Source: Salipaludibacillus aurantiacus (GTDB lineage Bacteria > Bacillota > Bacilli > Bacillales > Salisediminibacteriaceae). Taken from it: a stretch of DNA of 64,000 bases. The notes under the pieces were generated by a model that saw nothing but the letters and a program-made list of their open reading frames with translations, did not search any database and was not told the DNA's origin. The position numbers and the translations under genes were made by a program. Below are positions 20,503 through 31,870 of this stretch, piece after piece. The stretch covers positions 306,882 to 370,881 of the forward strand of contig NZ_FOGT01000002.1 in the NCBI RefSeq assembly GCF_900111295.1, given 5' to 3'. The stretch's first letter is position 1; the number at the start of each line of letters is the position of its first letter.

Positions 20503-21592
20503 ATGTTTTCCTCCCTGATGCTTTCTGGCTGTTTTTTACGTATGTTTTAAATTCATTAAATAATCCTTTGGCATCTTCAGGTCCTGGTGACGCTTCCGGA
20601 TGGTACTGGACGCTGAAAGCCGGATAATGCTGATGTTTAACCCCTTCAATGGATTTGTCATTCACATTGATATGAGTGATATCAAGCGGTGTTCCATCAA
20701 TTGAATCAGGATCTACTGTATAGCCGTGATTCTGGGAGGTAATTGAAATCTGGCCTGTACGCAAATCTTTTACTGGATGGTTGCTTCCTCTATGGCCAAA
20801 GGGCATTTTAACTGTAAGTGCACCGCTTGCAAGTGCCAGCAGCTGATGGCCAAGGCAAATGCCGAACAAAGGGGCACGTCCCAGAAGATTTTTGACCGTT
20901 TCTACTGCCTCAGGAACGTCTGCCGGATTTCCAGGTCCGTTGCTAAGAACGATCCCGTCCGGCTGCAGGGCTAAAATGTTGTCTGCATCCCAGGAATATG
21001 GCACAACCACCACTTCGTAACCTTCGGACACCAGGTCTTTTACGATTCCTTTCTTGACTCCATAATCGACCAGGACAATACGCTCTTTAACACCCGGGTT
21101 TATATACTGGTTTTTCGTTGATACCCTGGATACCTGGTCAACTGGCAAAGGTGTCTCTTTTAGCTCTTCTGCGACTTCATGAACATTTGCATCCATTGAA
21201 CAGAGCCGCCCTTTTAAGGTACCGTGCTCTCTGATCATCCTTGTAAGTTTCCTAGTATCTATCCCTTCCAAGCCGGGAATATCTTCTTTCTTCAACCATT
21301 CGTGAAGAGAAAACTGCGACCTGAAATGGCTTGGATACTCTGCTGCTTCGCGTACAATTAAACCGTGTATAGCAGGTTTAATACTTTCAAAGTCGTCTCT
21401 GTTTATACCGTAATTTCCAATCAGAGGGTAAGTGAGAGTGACAATCTGGCCGCAATAAGACGGATCAGATAATATTTCCTGGTAACCTGTCATTCCGGTG
21501 TTAAAAACGACTTCACCCGCTCTTTCAGTATCACTGCCGATCGCCTCGCCGACAAACGTCTGTCCATTTTCCAATATAAGCTGCCGTTTCAT
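20495..21592 (-). CDS. pyrAA: Carbamoyl phosphate synthase small subunit (pyrimidine-specific)
   Basis: A 365-residue class I glutamine amidotransferase subunit. The N-terminal CPSase domain is followed by the amidotransferase with nucleophile Cys in [15 protein letters not shown] and the His/Glu in [12 protein letters not shown]. It supplies ammonia to the large subunit. GAGGAGGCGG precedes the ATG, and the start overlaps the pyrC stop by 4 bp. Confidence 0.96.
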   Translation of the reverse strand: MKRQLILENGQTFVGEAIGSDTERAGEVVFNTGMTGYQEILSDPSYCGQIVTLTYPLIGNYGINRDDFESIKPAIHGLIVREAAEYPSHFRSQFSLHEWLKKEDIPGLEGIDTRKLTRMIREHGTLKGRLCSMDANVHEVAEELKETPLPVDQVSRVSTKNQYINPGVKERIVLVDYGVKKGIVKDLVSEGYEVVVVPYSWDADNILALQPDGIVLSNGPGNPADVPEAVETVKNLLGRAPLFGICLGHQLLALASGALTVKMPFGHRGSNHPVKDLRTGQISITSQNHGYTVDPDSIDGTPLDITHINVNDKSIEGVKHQHYPAFSVQYHPEASPGPEDAKGLFNEFKTYVKNSQKASGRKTYA

Positions 21593-22893
21593 ATTGCCGC
21601 CTCCTCTTTCTCATCCATCCATACTTGTTGTGCTTGATAAACCGTCATAACCGGCCACCCCTGAAGGATTTCTCCTCCAAATGGAGTGTTTTTGCCTTTT
21701 GATAAAAATGTTGAAGGATCAACGGACGCGGTCTTGTTCATATTAATGACAGTAAAGTCTGCACATCCTCCTTCTGCTAAATCTCCATAAGGTAAACTGA
21801 ATGCTGATGCCGGTTTAATTGTTAACCAGTCAATTAACTGTTTCTCAGAAATGATATTTTCTTTTACAAGCTTTGTGTAAAGGAGAGGAAAGGCGATTTC
21901 CAAACCTGTTATACCAAACGGCGCTTCAACCATCGGCAGTTTCTTTTCCTCTGCCGTGTGGGGCGCATGGTCCGTCGCTATAAAATCAATCGTTCCGTCC
22001 ATAAGCCCTTCAATCAAAGCCTGTTTGTCAGCCTCGCTTCTTAAAGGGGGATTCATTTTGTAATTAGCGTCATCTCCCGGTATATCTTCTTCAGACAGGA
22101 TTAAATGATGGGGAGTGACTTCAGCCGTGACATTTATTCCTGCTCGTTTAGCGTCTCTGATTACTCTGACAGATTCTTTAGTACTGACGTGGCAGACATG
22201 GTAGTGGCATCTTGCAGCTTCTGCCAGCAAGACATCCCGGGCGATATGGACGGATTCACTGACCGACAGAATACCAGGAATCGATTGCTTTTCTGAAAAA
22301 TTTCCTGCATGGACGGCACCTCCATATAATAGCGAGTTATCCTCGCAATGGGCGACTACCGATTTGCCTGCTTCTGCTGCCTGGAGCATTGCTTCATACA
22401 TTTTACCCGCTTCCTGGACGCCGACACCATCGTCTGTGAATGCAAAGGCTCCCCTTGCGGCGAGTGTATGGAAATCAGTCAGGTTTTTCCCAGCCTGGCG
22501 CTCGGTAAATGCTGCGTAAGGCAGGACACGTACATGTCCTTTTTCCTTCATTAAAGAAATGATGTTCGTCAAGTGTTCTTCCGTATCTGGCACGGGGCGG
22601 GTATTAGGCATAGCAGCAATTGTAGTAAATCCTCCCCGGGCAGCAGCTTTTGTTCCCGATTCTATCGTTTCCTTCTTTTCGCCGCCTGGCTCGCGAAGAT
22701 GGACGTGCAGATCAACCATCCCCGGGATTAACAGCTGCTTTTTTACGTCAATCACTTTATCGGCTTCTGACTCATCTAAAGGTGTCCTGCTTATTTTTTC
22801 CACAGTGCCTTTTTCTTCATCCACTAACAAGTCACATACCTCTTTTTCATTTTCCTCTGTATACATCAAAGCGTTTTTATATAACGTGGTCAT
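21589..22893 (-). CDS. pyrC: Dihydroorotase
   Basis: A 434-residue type I dihydroorotase that cyclises carbamoyl aspartate. Metal-binding [10 protein letters not shown] (~61-70), [14 protein letters not shown] and ATDHAPHT are all present. GGGGGAAAAAATTT precedes the ATG; the start overlaps the pyrB end by 17 bp. Confidence 0.96.
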   Translation of the reverse strand: MTTLYKNALMYTEENEKEVCDLLVDEEKGTVEKISRTPLDESEADKVIDVKKQLLIPGMVDLHVHLREPGGEKKETIESGTKAAARGGFTTIAAMPNTRPVPDTEEHLTNIISLMKEKGHVRVLPYAAFTERQAGKNLTDFHTLAARGAFAFTDDGVGVQEAGKMYEAMLQAAEAGKSVVAHCEDNSLLYGGAVHAGNFSEKQSIPGILSVSESVHIARDVLLAEAARCHYHVCHVSTKESVRVIRDAKRAGINVTAEVTPHHLILSEEDIPGDDANYKMNPPLRSEADKQALIEGLMDGTIDFIATDHAPHTAEEKKLPMVEAPFGITGLEIAFPLLYTKLVKENIISEKQLIDWLTIKPASAFSLPYGDLAEGGCADFTVINMNKTASVDPSTFLSKGKNTPFGGEILQGWPVMTVYQAQQVWMDEKEEAAI

Positions 22894-23785
22894 AAATTTT
22901 TTCCCCCTTTAGATTTAAAACATGTGCCAGGACTGCTTTCCGAACGTGTACGCCATTAGCCATTTGTTTAAAAATCCGTGACCGTCTGCACTCCACCAGG
23001 CTGTCTGCCAGCTCAACCCCCCGGTTTACAGGAGCAGGGTGCATAATAATGCTGTGTGGCTTCATTCTAAGTTCCCTGTTTTCAGTGAGGCCGAACCGGT
23101 GGTGATAGGCTTCTTTAGAATAGCCGCTTCCATTATCATGGCGTTCAGTCTGTATCCTTAAAAGCATCAGGACATCAGCCTGTTCCACCGCTTGATCCAT
23201 TGTTAAATACTGATCGTCTTTAATCGACTCATCCATCCATTCTGACGGTCCGGAATAAGACACTTGGGCCCCGAGTTTCTCGAGGATTTTAGCGTTAGTG
23301 TGGGCAACTCTGCTGTGTCTGATATCACCGCATATGACGACATGAAGCGATTCAAATCTGTTAAATTCCTGCTTGATTGTTAAAAGATCCAATAATGACT
23401 GGGTCGGATGGTCTCCTGCTCCATCTCCAGCGTTAATCACGGGGATATTCAGCCCTTTGAGCTGCTCATAATATTTTGTTTCAGGATGTCTGATAACCAA
23501 GCCTTTGCACCCGATCGCTTCAAGCGTTTTAGCGGTATCATATAAACTTTCTCCCTTTTTTACGCTTGAATGGGACACTTCAAAAGAAAGGGTCTCAATA
23601 CCAAGCTGCTTTTCAGCCATTTCAAAGCTGCACTTCGTCCTTGTGCTCGGTTCAAAAAACAGGTTGGCAACTACGGCGTTATGATAGAAAACCGGTGCTG
23701 CATCGCCGGCGAACTCATCTGCCTCAGTCAGCAAAGACTGTAATTCAGGTAACGTCAGATCATCTAATGTTCTTAAATTTCTCAT
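22877..23785 (-). CDS. pyrB: Aspartate carbamoyltransferase catalytic subunit
   Basis: A 302-residue carbamoyltransferase joining carbamoyl phosphate and aspartate. The phosphate site [16 protein letters not shown] (~48-63), [10 protein letters not shown] and [12 protein letters not shown] are diagnostic. The regulatory subunit PyrI is absent, as usual for Bacillus. It follows the third PyrR attenuator by ~170 bp. Confidence 0.96.
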   Translation of the reverse strand: MRNLRTLDDLTLPELQSLLTEADEFAGDAAPVFYHNAVVANLFFEPSTRTKCSFEMAEKQLGIETLSFEVSHSSVKKGESLYDTAKTLEAIGCKGLVIRHPETKYYEQLKGLNIPVINAGDGAGDHPTQSLLDLLTIKQEFNRFESLHVVICGDIRHSRVAHTNAKILEKLGAQVSYSGPSEWMDESIKDDQYLTMDQAVEQADVLMLLRIQTERHDNGSGYSKEAYHHRFGLTENRELRMKPHSIIMHPAPVNRGVELADSLVECRRSRIFKQMANGVHVRKAVLAHVLNLKGEKIYDHVI

Positions 23786-23874
23786 GAGCTATTCTCCCCT
23801 TTGCAATTATGTAATTTGTAAACATGGCACAGCGCTCTCATCTTAATTTATATTTCGTCAATAGAGACTGCAGG

Positions 23875-23914
23875 AACACAAGGCGGCGACACTAAGGCAA
23901 CAAGCGACTGCATG
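23875..23914. repeat. Possible partial copy of the dispersed intergenic repeat
   Basis: The stretch around ACACAAGGCGGCGACAC followed by AACAAGCGACT resembles the left end of the repeat at 45783 (ACGAAGGCGGGGACAC, then AACAAGCCCCT). It lies in the 170-bp space between attenuator 3 and pyrB. Similarity is short and could be chance. Confidence 0.3.
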
Positions 23915-23954
23915 GAGTGAAAATTTCATCAGAATCTATACTTTCTTATCTTTT

Positions 23955-24052
23955 TAAAAAAAGCACCCTTGTGTCTACAAGGGTGCTCGTATGGGAAGAA
24001 GCTGAATACACTTCTCCCATGGCCGGCCACCCTTAAGAGCCTCACAGGGCTC
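23955..24052 (-). promoter_or_regulatory. PyrR attenuator 3 (pyrP-pyrB intergenic)
   Basis: The PyrR-binding loop reads AGCCCTGTGAGGCTCTTAAGG on the minus strand (site 24027-24052), with the conserved GTGAGGCT core, although the usual AGTCC is AGCCC. Downstream is a 10-bp terminator stem (23962-23971 with 23978-23987) and a run of T. With UMP-bound PyrR the terminator forms and pyrB to pyrE are shut off. Confidence 0.85.
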
Positions 24053-24067
24053 TTTTAAAGGATGTTA

Positions 24068-25381
24068 TTAAGCTGCACTATCTTTTTTATCACTCATATC
24101 TTTAAACATTTCTTCGCTTGTTTTCACCTGGTCACGGCCTGGTAAAATCAAGTTAAGGGCGATTCCGATAATAGTGGCCAAAGCCATTCCCGCGATTTCA
24201 ATAACGTCTGTTACTTGTATGAATGCTCCGCCAATCCCGACGACAAGAATAACAGAAGAGATAATCAAATTCCGTTTTTTCCCAATGTCTACCTGATTAT
24301 CGATCAGCATTCTTAAACCGTTTGAAGCGATAATCCCGAAAAGAAGGATGGAGACACCTCCCATTACTGCAGTAGGAATCGTTGTTATAACTGCTGAAAC
24401 CTTACCAATAAATCCGAACATGACAGCGAGTACAGCCGCTCCTCCTATAACAAAGACACTGAACACGCGCGTCAAGGCCACTACACCAATGTTTTCCCCG
24501 TAAGTCGTGTTAGGCGGGCCGCCTATAAAGGAACTGATGAGCGTGGCAACTCCATCCCCCATTACAGAGCGGTGAAGTCCCGGCTTCTCAATGAAATTTC
24601 TTTCGGCTACTTTACTTAGAACCATCTGGTCTCCGATATGTTCCGATAATGTCACGAGGGCGATTGGAACCATGATGAAGAAAATCTCCCAGGAAAAAGA
24701 AGGACTGTAAGTGACAAATGGCACAATAAAGTCCGGTGCCTGTATCCAGTTCGCTTCTCTCACTGCCGAGAAATCAACGAGCCCCTGGAAAACTGCAAAA
24801 GTGTATCCTCCTGCAATTCCTATAAGAATAGGTATAAGTCCGAAAAATCCTCTGAAGAAAATTGAAGCGATAATTGTCAGCACAAGTGTAAACATAGCCA
24901 CCGACAGATGAACACCGCTGTATGCTTCAGTAGCCGGGTCATTCATGGCCATATCAATAGCTACTCCAGCAAGCCCGAGTCCAATAACCATTATTACGGG
25001 TCCGACTACGATTGGAGGAAGGAGCTTCATAAGCCACTGAACGCCGGTTGCACGTATGATCAAAGCAACCACTCCGTACACGAGGCCTGCAAAAAAGCTT
25101 CCGATCATTGCCCCTTCAGGACCGCCAATGGTTATTGCAGCTATAATCGGCATTATAAATGCGAAGGATGAACCTAAATAGGCAGGAATTTTTCCTTTCG
25201 TCACTACAATATAAGCCAGTGTCCCTAACCCGCTGGATACCAGCGCCACCGCCGGACTTAAACCTGTCAACAGCGGAACGAGAATCGTCGCTCCAAACAT
25301 GGCAAAGAGGTGCTGCACACTTAAAACCAGCCATTTATCAAGTCTTGGTACCTCATTAATTCCTACTGTCTGCTGTTTCAT
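24068..25381 (-). CDS. pyrP: Uracil permease
   Basis: A 437-residue NCS2-family (UraA) membrane protein with ~14 predicted transmembrane segments that imports uracil with protons. Family marks are LFAMFGATILVPLLTG near the N-terminus and the substrate-site motif TTYGENIGVVALTRV. The ATG at 25381 follows GAGGAGG; a longer reading from 25477 runs through the attenuator terminator and is rejected. It lies between attenuators 2 and 3, as in B. subtilis. Confidence 0.95.
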   Translation of the reverse strand: MKQQTVGINEVPRLDKWLVLSVQHLFAMFGATILVPLLTGLSPAVALVSSGLGTLAYIVVTKGKIPAYLGSSFAFIMPIIAAITIGGPEGAMIGSFFAGLVYGVVALIIRATGVQWLMKLLPPIVVGPVIMVIGLGLAGVAIDMAMNDPATEAYSGVHLSVAMFTLVLTIIASIFFRGFFGLIPILIGIAGGYTFAVFQGLVDFSAVREANWIQAPDFIVPFVTYSPSFSWEIFFIMVPIALVTLSEHIGDQMVLSKVAERNFIEKPGLHRSVMGDGVATLISSFIGGPPNTTYGENIGVVALTRVFSVFVIGGAAVLAVMFGFIGKVSAVITTIPTAVMGGVSILLFGIIASNGLRMLIDNQVDIGKKRNLIISSVILVVGIGGAFIQVTDVIEIAGMALATIIGIALNLILPGRDQVKTSEEMFKDMSDKKDSAA

Positions 25382-25432
25382 AATATTATTCCTCCTCAAT
25401 ACTAACTTTTGCACTCTTATAGTGCCTGCATA

Positions 25433-25537
25433 CAAAAAACCTCTTTGACGGCCAAAGAGGTAATTCGTCTCTCGCAAGTGCTTATATACGTCACCTGTTT
25501 GAGAAGGAATATACCCCTTGTCAGCCTCTCTGGACTG
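25433..25537 (-). promoter_or_regulatory. PyrR attenuator 2 (pyrR-pyrP intergenic)
   Basis: The PyrR-binding loop CAGTCCAGAGAGGCTGACAAGG (site 25514-25537, a near-perfect consensus) begins just after the pyrR stop. It is followed by a 9-bp terminator stem (25439-25447 with 25453-25461) and six T on the minus strand, before the pyrP ribosome binding site. Confidence 0.92.
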
Positions 25538-25539
25538 TT

Positions 25540-26139
<600 letters not shown>

Positions 26140-26147
26140 TTAAATAA

Positions 26148-26267
26148 TAAAAAACCTTCTCACCGGTCAGCGAGAAGGTTGCAGTCTGTGAACATGCCTC
26201 CGTCTGGAAATTTATGCAAAAATCCATAATTGGAGTATTTCCGACCCTTCTCAGCCTCACGGGACTG
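26148..26267 (-). promoter_or_regulatory. PyrR attenuator 1 (pyr operon leader)
   Basis: The PyrR-binding loop CAGTCCCGTGAGGCTGAGAAGG (site 26241-26267) is followed by a 9-bp terminator stem (26153-26161 with 26172-26180) and TTTTTTATT on the minus strand, then pyrR. Confidence 0.92.
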
Positions 26268-26299
26268 TTTTAAAAGGAACTTTATTTTATTCTTTACAC

Positions 26300-26328
26300 A
26301 TTATTTCACGTAAGAAATTCGTTGTCAA
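26300..26328 (-). promoter_or_regulatory. Sigma-A promoter of the pyr operon
   Basis: TTGACA (26328-26323) and AATAAT (26305-26300) on the minus strand, 17 bp apart, starting 4 bp after the rluD stop and ahead of attenuator 1. Confidence 0.75.
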
Positions 26329-26331
26329 TGG

Positions 26332-27243
26332 TTATTTATTTTTTGCTTCTGTAAGACATGCCTTCATATCTTCAGGAAGAGGGGCTCTGAAGACCATTTC
26401 TTCCCCGGTACGAGGGTGGACAAACCCCAGTAGTTCAGCATGCAGAGCCTGGCCTTCAATAGGAAACTCGTGTTTTTTTCTTGGGCCGTATTTTGGATCC
26501 CCAATAATGGGAAACCCGATATACTTCATATGGGCACGGATCTGATGGGTTCTGCCCGTTTCAAGCTCGCAGGCTACATGGGTATACCGCTCAAACCTTT
26601 CAATCACATGAAAATGGGTCACTGCTTCCCTAGAATAGTGTTCAGTCACGGTCATTTTCTGACGGTCATCAGGATCCCTGCCGATAGGTGCATCAATTGT
26701 TCCTTTATCATGGGGGACAACTCCGGAAACAAGCGCCTCATACCGCCTCTTTGTGGATTTATTTTTTAACTGATCAACGAGTGATTCGTGAGCCAAATCA
26801 TTCTTTGCCACCATTAGGAGACCTGACGTATCTTTATCAATCCTATGCACTATTCCTGGACGTATAACGCCATTTATACCGGATAAATCCTCGCAATGGT
26901 ACATAAGGCCATTAACAAGCGTACCTGAAGGGTGTCCTGGGGCAGGATGGACAACCATTCCCCTCGGTTTGTTAACCACAAGCACGTCTTTATCTTCATA
27001 AATAATATCCAGGTTAAGGTTTTCCGCTTTTACTTCAAGCTCCTGAACTTCCGGTTCTTCTATAACCACTTCATCATTCAGGCGTATTTTATAATTGCTT
27101 TTCGTTTCTTCTCCATTCACTTTAACGTGCCCTTCTTCAATCCATTGCTGAACCAGGCTTCTGGACCAGTCAGCTGACTGCTGAGAAAGCCATTTATCCA
27201 GACGGACACCTTTTTCTTCTGCTATTAAAATATGTGTTTTCAT
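26332..27243 (-). CDS. ylyB: RluA-family 23S rRNA pseudouridine synthase
   Basis: A 303-residue RluD-like enzyme. An N-terminal S4 RNA-binding domain (residues ~13-60, RLDKWLSQQSADWSRS) precedes the catalytic domain with HRIDKDTSGLLMVAK around residue 138, whose Asp is the catalytic residue, and the LETGRTHQIRAHM motif. B. subtilis ylyB sits in the same place between lspA and pyrR. Starts 1 bp after lspA. Confidence 0.93.
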   Translation of the reverse strand: MKTHILIAEEKGVRLDKWLSQQSADWSRSLVQQWIEEGHVKVNGEETKSNYKIRLNDEVVIEEPEVQELEVKAENLNLDIIYEDKDVLVVNKPRGMVVHPAPGHPSGTLVNGLMYHCEDLSGINGVIRPGIVHRIDKDTSGLLMVAKNDLAHESLVDQLKNKSTKRRYEALVSGVVPHDKGTIDAPIGRDPDDRQKMTVTEHYSREAVTHFHVIERFERYTHVACELETGRTHQIRAHMKYIGFPIIGDPKYGPRKKHEFPIEGQALHAELLGFVHPRTGEEMVFRAPLPEDMKACLTEAKNK

Positions 27244-27244
27244 G

Positions 27245-27706
27245 TTATGACTTCCCTTGCTTTTTTTCTTCTTTAAACACGTGAATCATCAACATTATAA
27301 CTCCGGCTACTAATGCGGAGTCTGCAATATTAAAAATTGGATAATTATAATTGAAAATGTAGACATCAATAAAATCTACAACTGCTCCCCATAACATCCG
27401 GTCGATAAAGTTACCGATTGCTCCCCCTAAAACAAGGCCCAGAGAGACACCGAACCAGGGATGACCTTTTGTTGCTTTCTGAATATAATAAGCAACCACA
27501 CCTACAACAACCACGGTTGCTATAAAAAACAGCCACAGTTGCCCTTGTAAAATACCGAAAGCAGCTCCTGCGTTACGGTGAGAAGTTAAATGCAGCACAT
27601 TCTCAATAATTGGTATGCTTTCTCTGATTTCCATATTTTGAACGACCAGCTGTTTAGTCACCTGATCCAGAATAATTATAACTATTGCTATAATATAATA
27701 CGGCAA
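27245..27706 (-). CDS. lspA: Lipoprotein signal peptidase
   Basis: A 153-residue, four-helix membrane aspartyl protease that removes signal peptides from prolipoproteins. The catalytic aspartates are in NFIDR (GGAIGNFIDRML) and NIADS (FNIADSALVAGV). I take the TTG at 27706, preceded by GGAGGAAGC, giving LPYYIIAIVI which lines up with the B. subtilis N-terminus; a longer reading to 27757 would place the ribosome binding site inside. Confidence 0.94.
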   Translation of the reverse strand: MPYYIIAIVIIILDQVTKQLVVQNMEIRESIPIIENVLHLTSHRNAGAAFGILQGQLWLFFIATVVVVGVVAYYIQKATKGHPWFGVSLGLVLGGAIGNFIDRMLWGAVVDFIDVYIFNYNYPIFNIADSALVAGVIMLMIHVFKEEKKQGKS

Positions 27707-27811
27707 CGTATGCTTCCTCCATTCCGTCTGATTATGTACCCTTTTGCATTTTAGCACAGCCGTCCCCTTCAGACAATTGAAAAAGAAATCAACATACTTT
27801 TTTTTAAACTA

Positions 27812-27843
27812 AAAAACGGGGGATTAATTTGTTCCCCCCCCCC
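27812..27843 (-). terminator. Terminator after ylyA
   Basis: G-rich/C-rich stem on the minus strand (GGGGG, loop, CCCCCG) followed by TTTTTTAG. The 3' arm of the plus strand has ten consecutive C, so the exact stem register is open. Confidence 0.65.
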
Positions 27844-27857
27844 ATTTCTTGAATAAC

Positions 27858-28427
27858 TTATTCCTGCTCCTCAGTGTACCTTTTATATTGCTTATTTCTG
27901 TGAAAAGTCACTTTATCACTGCCTTCGTACCCATTCAGCCCAGTTGACAGAAAGCTTTCAAATTCTTCTGTATAACCTGTCGTATCATCATCCGGAGATG
28001 TATCTTCATCCATATAATTATTATAGTCGCCTTCAGGCAGTTCAAATAATACTTCTTCTTCCACCGGCCGGTCTGTGGCCCTCTCGTCTTTCTCCCTGGC
28101 TTTCACTGTCGTAGTGGCAGTAGGCTGGACCCTTAAGCGTTCGAGGGGGATTTTTTCCCCTGTTTTTTTACATATCCCATATGTGCCGTTTTCAATTCTT
28201 TTTAAAGCCTCATCGATTTCATGTAAATGCTTTTCCCACTGCTGCCGGACAGCCATATCCCTTCCCCTGAAATATAATTCCGTCCCTTCGTCCGCAGGAT
28301 GATTGTCATAATGAGACAGCTCCCCCGGATCATTCATCTTGTCGTCTGTATAAGTCGCTTCCTGTTCTATTCTTTTTATAATAGCTTTTCTATCATCAGT
28401 TAATTGCTGTTTAAATTCTTCATACAT
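27858..28427 (-). CDS. ylyA: DksA/TraR-like protein YlyA
   Basis: A 189-residue protein of the YteA/YlyA sporulation branch of the DksA/TraR family. An N-terminal helical coiled-coil region (1-85, EEFKQQLTDDRKAIIKRIEQ) is followed by the remnant of the zinc-finger segment GTYGICKKTGEKIPLERL, in which only one Cys remains, so it should not bind zinc in the usual way. The C-terminus is acidic and then basic. B. subtilis YlyA is reported to act with sigma-G RNA polymerase. Same position as in B. subtilis, between ileS and lspA. Confidence 0.82.
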   Translation of the reverse strand: MYEEFKQQLTDDRKAIIKRIEQEATYTDDKMNDPGELSHYDNHPADEGTELYFRGRDMAVRQQWEKHLHEIDEALKRIENGTYGICKKTGEKIPLERLRVQPTATTTVKAREKDERATDRPVEEEVLFELPEGDYNNYMDEDTSPDDDTTGYTEEFESFLSTGLNGYEGSDKVTFHRNKQYKRYTEEQE

Positions 28428-28645
28428 TTTTTGTTCAGATCCTTTCGTAAAAAGTTATTTCTTATCGTTTGTTTCATTGCCCTTTTACATACGCCCCGCT
28501 CTTAATAATTAATAAAGCCCCTATTGCAATTTAAGGGAGTAAAAATATTTCCACGTGAACTTGGCTCTTTTGACCGTCTTAATCTGGTGGTTAATGTTGA
28601 GGTATCACATTTTCCTTTTAACTGTTCAGCTGCGATTTCTGATAC

Positions 28646-28686
28646 AAAAAAACCTGCTGTGCTCATTCAGCACAACAGGTTTTTTA
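28646..28686 (-). terminator. Terminator of ileS
   Basis: Thirteen-base-pair stem with one G-U pair (AACCTGCTGTGCT at 28651-28663 against AGCACAACAGGTT) with A runs on the left and T runs on the right, so it can act in both directions; it lies just after the ileS stop. Confidence 0.85.
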
Positions 28687-28704
28687 CAAATCAAATTCTT
28701 TATA

Positions 28705-31464
28705 TTATTCGTAATGGTTCACTACGGTATCGGTGCAATCAGGACATAATCCCGGATGAGACGGATTAGTACCTAAATTTGAGGAGACGACCCAGCACCG
28801 TTCACACGTTTCTCCTTCTGCCCGGTCCACAGAAACTGTCAATTCTTCATATGCTCTTGCAGATTCAGGAGCATCTGTTTTACTTGCTACTGAAGCTCCT
28901 GAAGTAATGAACAGTTTATGCAGGTCATCGATGGACTTAAGAAGTTCTCTGTCTTTATCCCCCGCATATACAGTCACGTGAGAATGAAGGCTCTTCTTTA
29001 TCCCTTTCTCATTTCGGGCTTCTTCCAGAGCTTTAAGGACGTCGTCGCGTAATATCATAAAACGGTCCCACTTGGAGCAGAGGTCGTCTACGTTTTTATA
29101 CGACTGGACTTCAGGCATGTCTGTCAGCTGGACACTTTCTTCCTGTACTGCAGGTACATGTTTCCATACTTCATCGGCTGTATGGGAGAGAATCGGTGAA
29201 ACAAGCTTAACAAGAGCTGTCAGCGTCTCATACATAACCGTCTGTATCCGTCTGCGGCCAATGTGGTCAGCGTGTTTGATATATAACGTATCTTTAGCTA
29301 TATCCATATAGAAAGAGCTTAGCTCTACGGTACAGAAATTATGGACTTTATTATATACAGCCGCAAATTGATACTCTTCATACCCTTTTTTAACTTCTTT
29401 AACCAGATCATTTAATTTAACAAGCATATACTGGTCTACTTCTGACAGGTTGTCATAAGCGACAGAGTGTTCTGCAGGGTCAAAGTCATGCAAATTCCCA
29501 AGAAGGAAACGGAACGTATTACGGATCTTTCTGTAAACCTCAGCAACTTGTTTCAGTATATTATCTGAAACCCGGACATCTGCCTGATAATCAACTGAGG
29601 CAACCCATAAACGAAGGATGTCAGCTCCAAGCTGTTTCATGACTTTATTAGGAATAATGACATTCCCGAGTGATTTACTCATTTTCTTACCTTCTCCATC
29701 AAGGGTAAATCCATGGCTGATGACAGCCTTGTAAGGTGATTTCCCAGTCACAGCTACAGCTGTTGATAAAGAGGAATTAAACCACCCGCGATATTGGTCA
29801 GATCCTTCAAGGTATACATCAGCCGGCCGGTCAAGTTCCTCTCTTTCCTCCAACACTGCCTGATGGGAGGAGCCTGAGTCAAACCACACATCCATAATAT
29901 CCATTTCTTTTGTAAATGTTCCGCCAGGGCTGTGTTCTGATGTAAAGCCTTCCGGAAGCAGATCTTTTGTTTCCCACTCAAACCAGATGTTAGACCCGTG
30001 CTCACGGAATAATTGGGAAACGTGGTCTATCGTTTCATCAGTGATAATCGGCTGGTTATTCTCTCCATAAAAAATCGGAATTGGCACGCCCCAGGCTCGC
30101 TGGCGGGAAATACACCAGTCACCGCGGTCACGGACCATATTATAAAGCCTTGTTTCTCCCCACTTCGGCAGCCATGTCACCCCTTCAATTTCACGAAGAA
30201 GGTCTTCGCGGAAATCTTTGATCGAAGCAAACCATTGAGAAGTAGCACGGAAAATGACAGGTTTTTTAGTTCGCCAGTCATGAGGATAAGAGTGTGTCAT
30301 GAAGCTCAGTTTTAACAATGCACCTTTCTCCTCTAGAGTTTCAGTGATCGGTTTATTTGCCGCATCATAAAATAATCCTTCAAACATTGGAGCCTCTTCA
30401 GTAAATACCCCTTTATCATTGACAGGGCACAGGACGTCAAGCCCATACTGCTGACCAACTATATAGTCGTCTTCCCCGTGGCCGGGAGCAGTATGTACAC
30501 ATCCTGTACCGGCATCAAGAGTGACATGGTCTCCAAGAACGACTAAAGACTCTCTTTCATAAAAAGGATGCTTAGCTTTCGTTTTTTCCAGATCGGCACC
30601 TTTGTATACCGCTGTGACTTCATAGCTTTCCCACTCAAATTCCGAAGCCAGCTGTTCGGCTAACTCTTTAGCCACCACATATTTAACGTTATCAGCTTTA
30701 ACGACAGCATATTCCAATTCCGGATGTAGAGCAATCCCAAGATTGGCAGGAATCGTCCATGGGGTCGTCGTCCAGATAATATATTTCTCGTCTCCCTCAA
30801 GCACACCGTTACCTTCTGTTACATCAAAAGCCACATAAATAGACGGCGAGCGCTTGTCGTGGTACTCAATTTCCGCTTCTGCTAAAGCAGACTCTGAGGA
30901 CGGAGACCAGTAAACCGGTTTTTTCCCTTTATAGATATAACCTTTTTTAGCCATTTCACCAAACACTTTGATTTGCTGGGCTTCATATCCATGAGTTAAG
31001 GTCACATAAGGGTTCTCCCAGTCTCCGCGTATACCCAGGCGCTTAAACTGTTCCCGCTGCCGGTCAATCTGTTCCAGAGCATATTCCTCGCATTTTTGGC
31101 GGAATTCTGCGACTGTTAATTTCTTCCTGTCCACTTTTCCTTTCTTAGTAAGCGCCGTTTCAATTGGCAGACCATGAGTGTCCCACCCCGGGACATACGG
31201 GGCATTAAATCCGGACATGGATTTATAACGGACAATAAAGTCTTTTAATATTTTATTTAAGGCGTGTCCCATATGTATGTCACCGTTAGCATACGGGGGC
31301 CCGTCATGAAGAACGAATAGCGGGCGGTCCTTTGTCCGTTCCTGTACTTTTTCATACAGGTTTTGTTCATCCCAATCGGCTTGCATATCAGGTTCACGGT
31401 TCGGCAGGTTTCCTCTCATCGGAAACGCCGTTTTTGGCATTAATAACGTATCTTTGTAATCCAT
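28705..31464 (-). CDS. ileS: Isoleucyl-tRNA synthetase
   Basis: A 919-residue class I synthetase of the bacterial type. HIGH motif as HMGH in [16 protein letters not shown] (~55-70), editing domain (~200-390), KMSKS loop [10 protein letters not shown] (~598), and a C-terminal zinc site with CERCWVV and CPDC. The ATG at 31464 follows GGGAGGATATAAA; six codons further upstream is a less likely start. Expression is set by the T-box leader upstream. Confidence 0.97.
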   Translation of the reverse strand: MDYKDTLLMPKTAFPMRGNLPNREPDMQADWDEQNLYEKVQERTKDRPLFVLHDGPPYANGDIHMGHALNKILKDFIVRYKSMSGFNAPYVPGWDTHGLPIETALTKKGKVDRKKLTVAEFRQKCEEYALEQIDRQREQFKRLGIRGDWENPYVTLTHGYEAQQIKVFGEMAKKGYIYKGKKPVYWSPSSESALAEAEIEYHDKRSPSIYVAFDVTEGNGVLEGDEKYIIWTTTPWTIPANLGIALHPELEYAVVKADNVKYVVAKELAEQLASEFEWESYEVTAVYKGADLEKTKAKHPFYERESLVVLGDHVTLDAGTGCVHTAPGHGEDDYIVGQQYGLDVLCPVNDKGVFTEEAPMFEGLFYDAANKPITETLEEKGALLKLSFMTHSYPHDWRTKKPVIFRATSQWFASIKDFREDLLREIEGVTWLPKWGETRLYNMVRDRGDWCISRQRAWGVPIPIFYGENNQPIITDETIDHVSQLFREHGSNIWFEWETKDLLPEGFTSEHSPGGTFTKEMDIMDVWFDSGSSHQAVLEEREELDRPADVYLEGSDQYRGWFNSSLSTAVAVTGKSPYKAVISHGFTLDGEGKKMSKSLGNVIIPNKVMKQLGADILRLWVASVDYQADVRVSDNILKQVAEVYRKIRNTFRFLLGNLHDFDPAEHSVAYDNLSEVDQYMLVKLNDLVKEVKKGYEEYQFAAVYNKVHNFCTVELSSFYMDIAKDTLYIKHADHIGRRRIQTVMYETLTALVKLVSPILSHTADEVWKHVPAVQEESVQLTDMPEVQSYKNVDDLCSKWDRFMILRDDVLKALEEARNEKGIKKSLHSHVTVYAGDKDRELLKSIDDLHKLFITSGASVASKTDAPESARAYEELTVSVDRAEGETCERCWVVSSNLGTNPSHPGLCPDCTDTVVNHYE

Positions 31465-31550
31465 TTTATATCCTCCCAGCAATTAAACTTTTTAACTGAC
31501 TTTTTTCACCGTACTGTTAAGAGCGTGAGCGTGTTCCATCTTCATAAAAA

Positions 31551-31866
31551 ACAAAAATACTCCCCGTCCACTCAGGGACGAGAAGTATAAACCCGCGGTA
31601 CCACCCTTATAAGCCTGCAGATATTTACATAATCAGCGGCTCACTCAGCATGATCTATCGGTCATGACCCGGCATAGCTTAATAGAAAAAGAGCATTTTT
31701 CGTTCAGTATGCAGCTCCAGGGAGATATTCAAAACAATCAGGCACCGGACTTCCACCCTCACCGGCTCGCTTTGGCCCTAACTTGCTTTTACTGGCCCCT
31801 TCAACGCTTTTACTTCATATTGTCGACCATTACAGCAGACTTTAAACAGTCTCGCTGAAAATCTTC
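31551..31866 (-). promoter_or_regulatory. T-box leader (tRNA-Ile) upstream of ileS
   Basis: The T-box core AAGGGTGGTACCGCGG is on the minus strand at 31608-31593, followed by a terminator stem (31551-31590) and TTTTTGTTTTTT. Stem I features include the AGCGAGCCGGTGAGGG apical region and a specifier ATC (31726-31724, in GAATATCTCC), which reads Ile. Uncharged tRNA-Ile would stabilise the antiterminator. No gene is needed in this 440-bp stretch. Confidence 0.93.
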
Positions 31867-31870
31867 TTAA

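Noticed and set aside
25382..25477. Longer N-terminus for pyrP
   Set aside because: It would translate through the attenuator terminator; the ATG at 25381 has GAGGAGG and aligns with PyrP.
31664..31858. A short plus-strand frame upstream of ileS
   Set aside because: It is antisense to the T-box leader, which explains the sequence.
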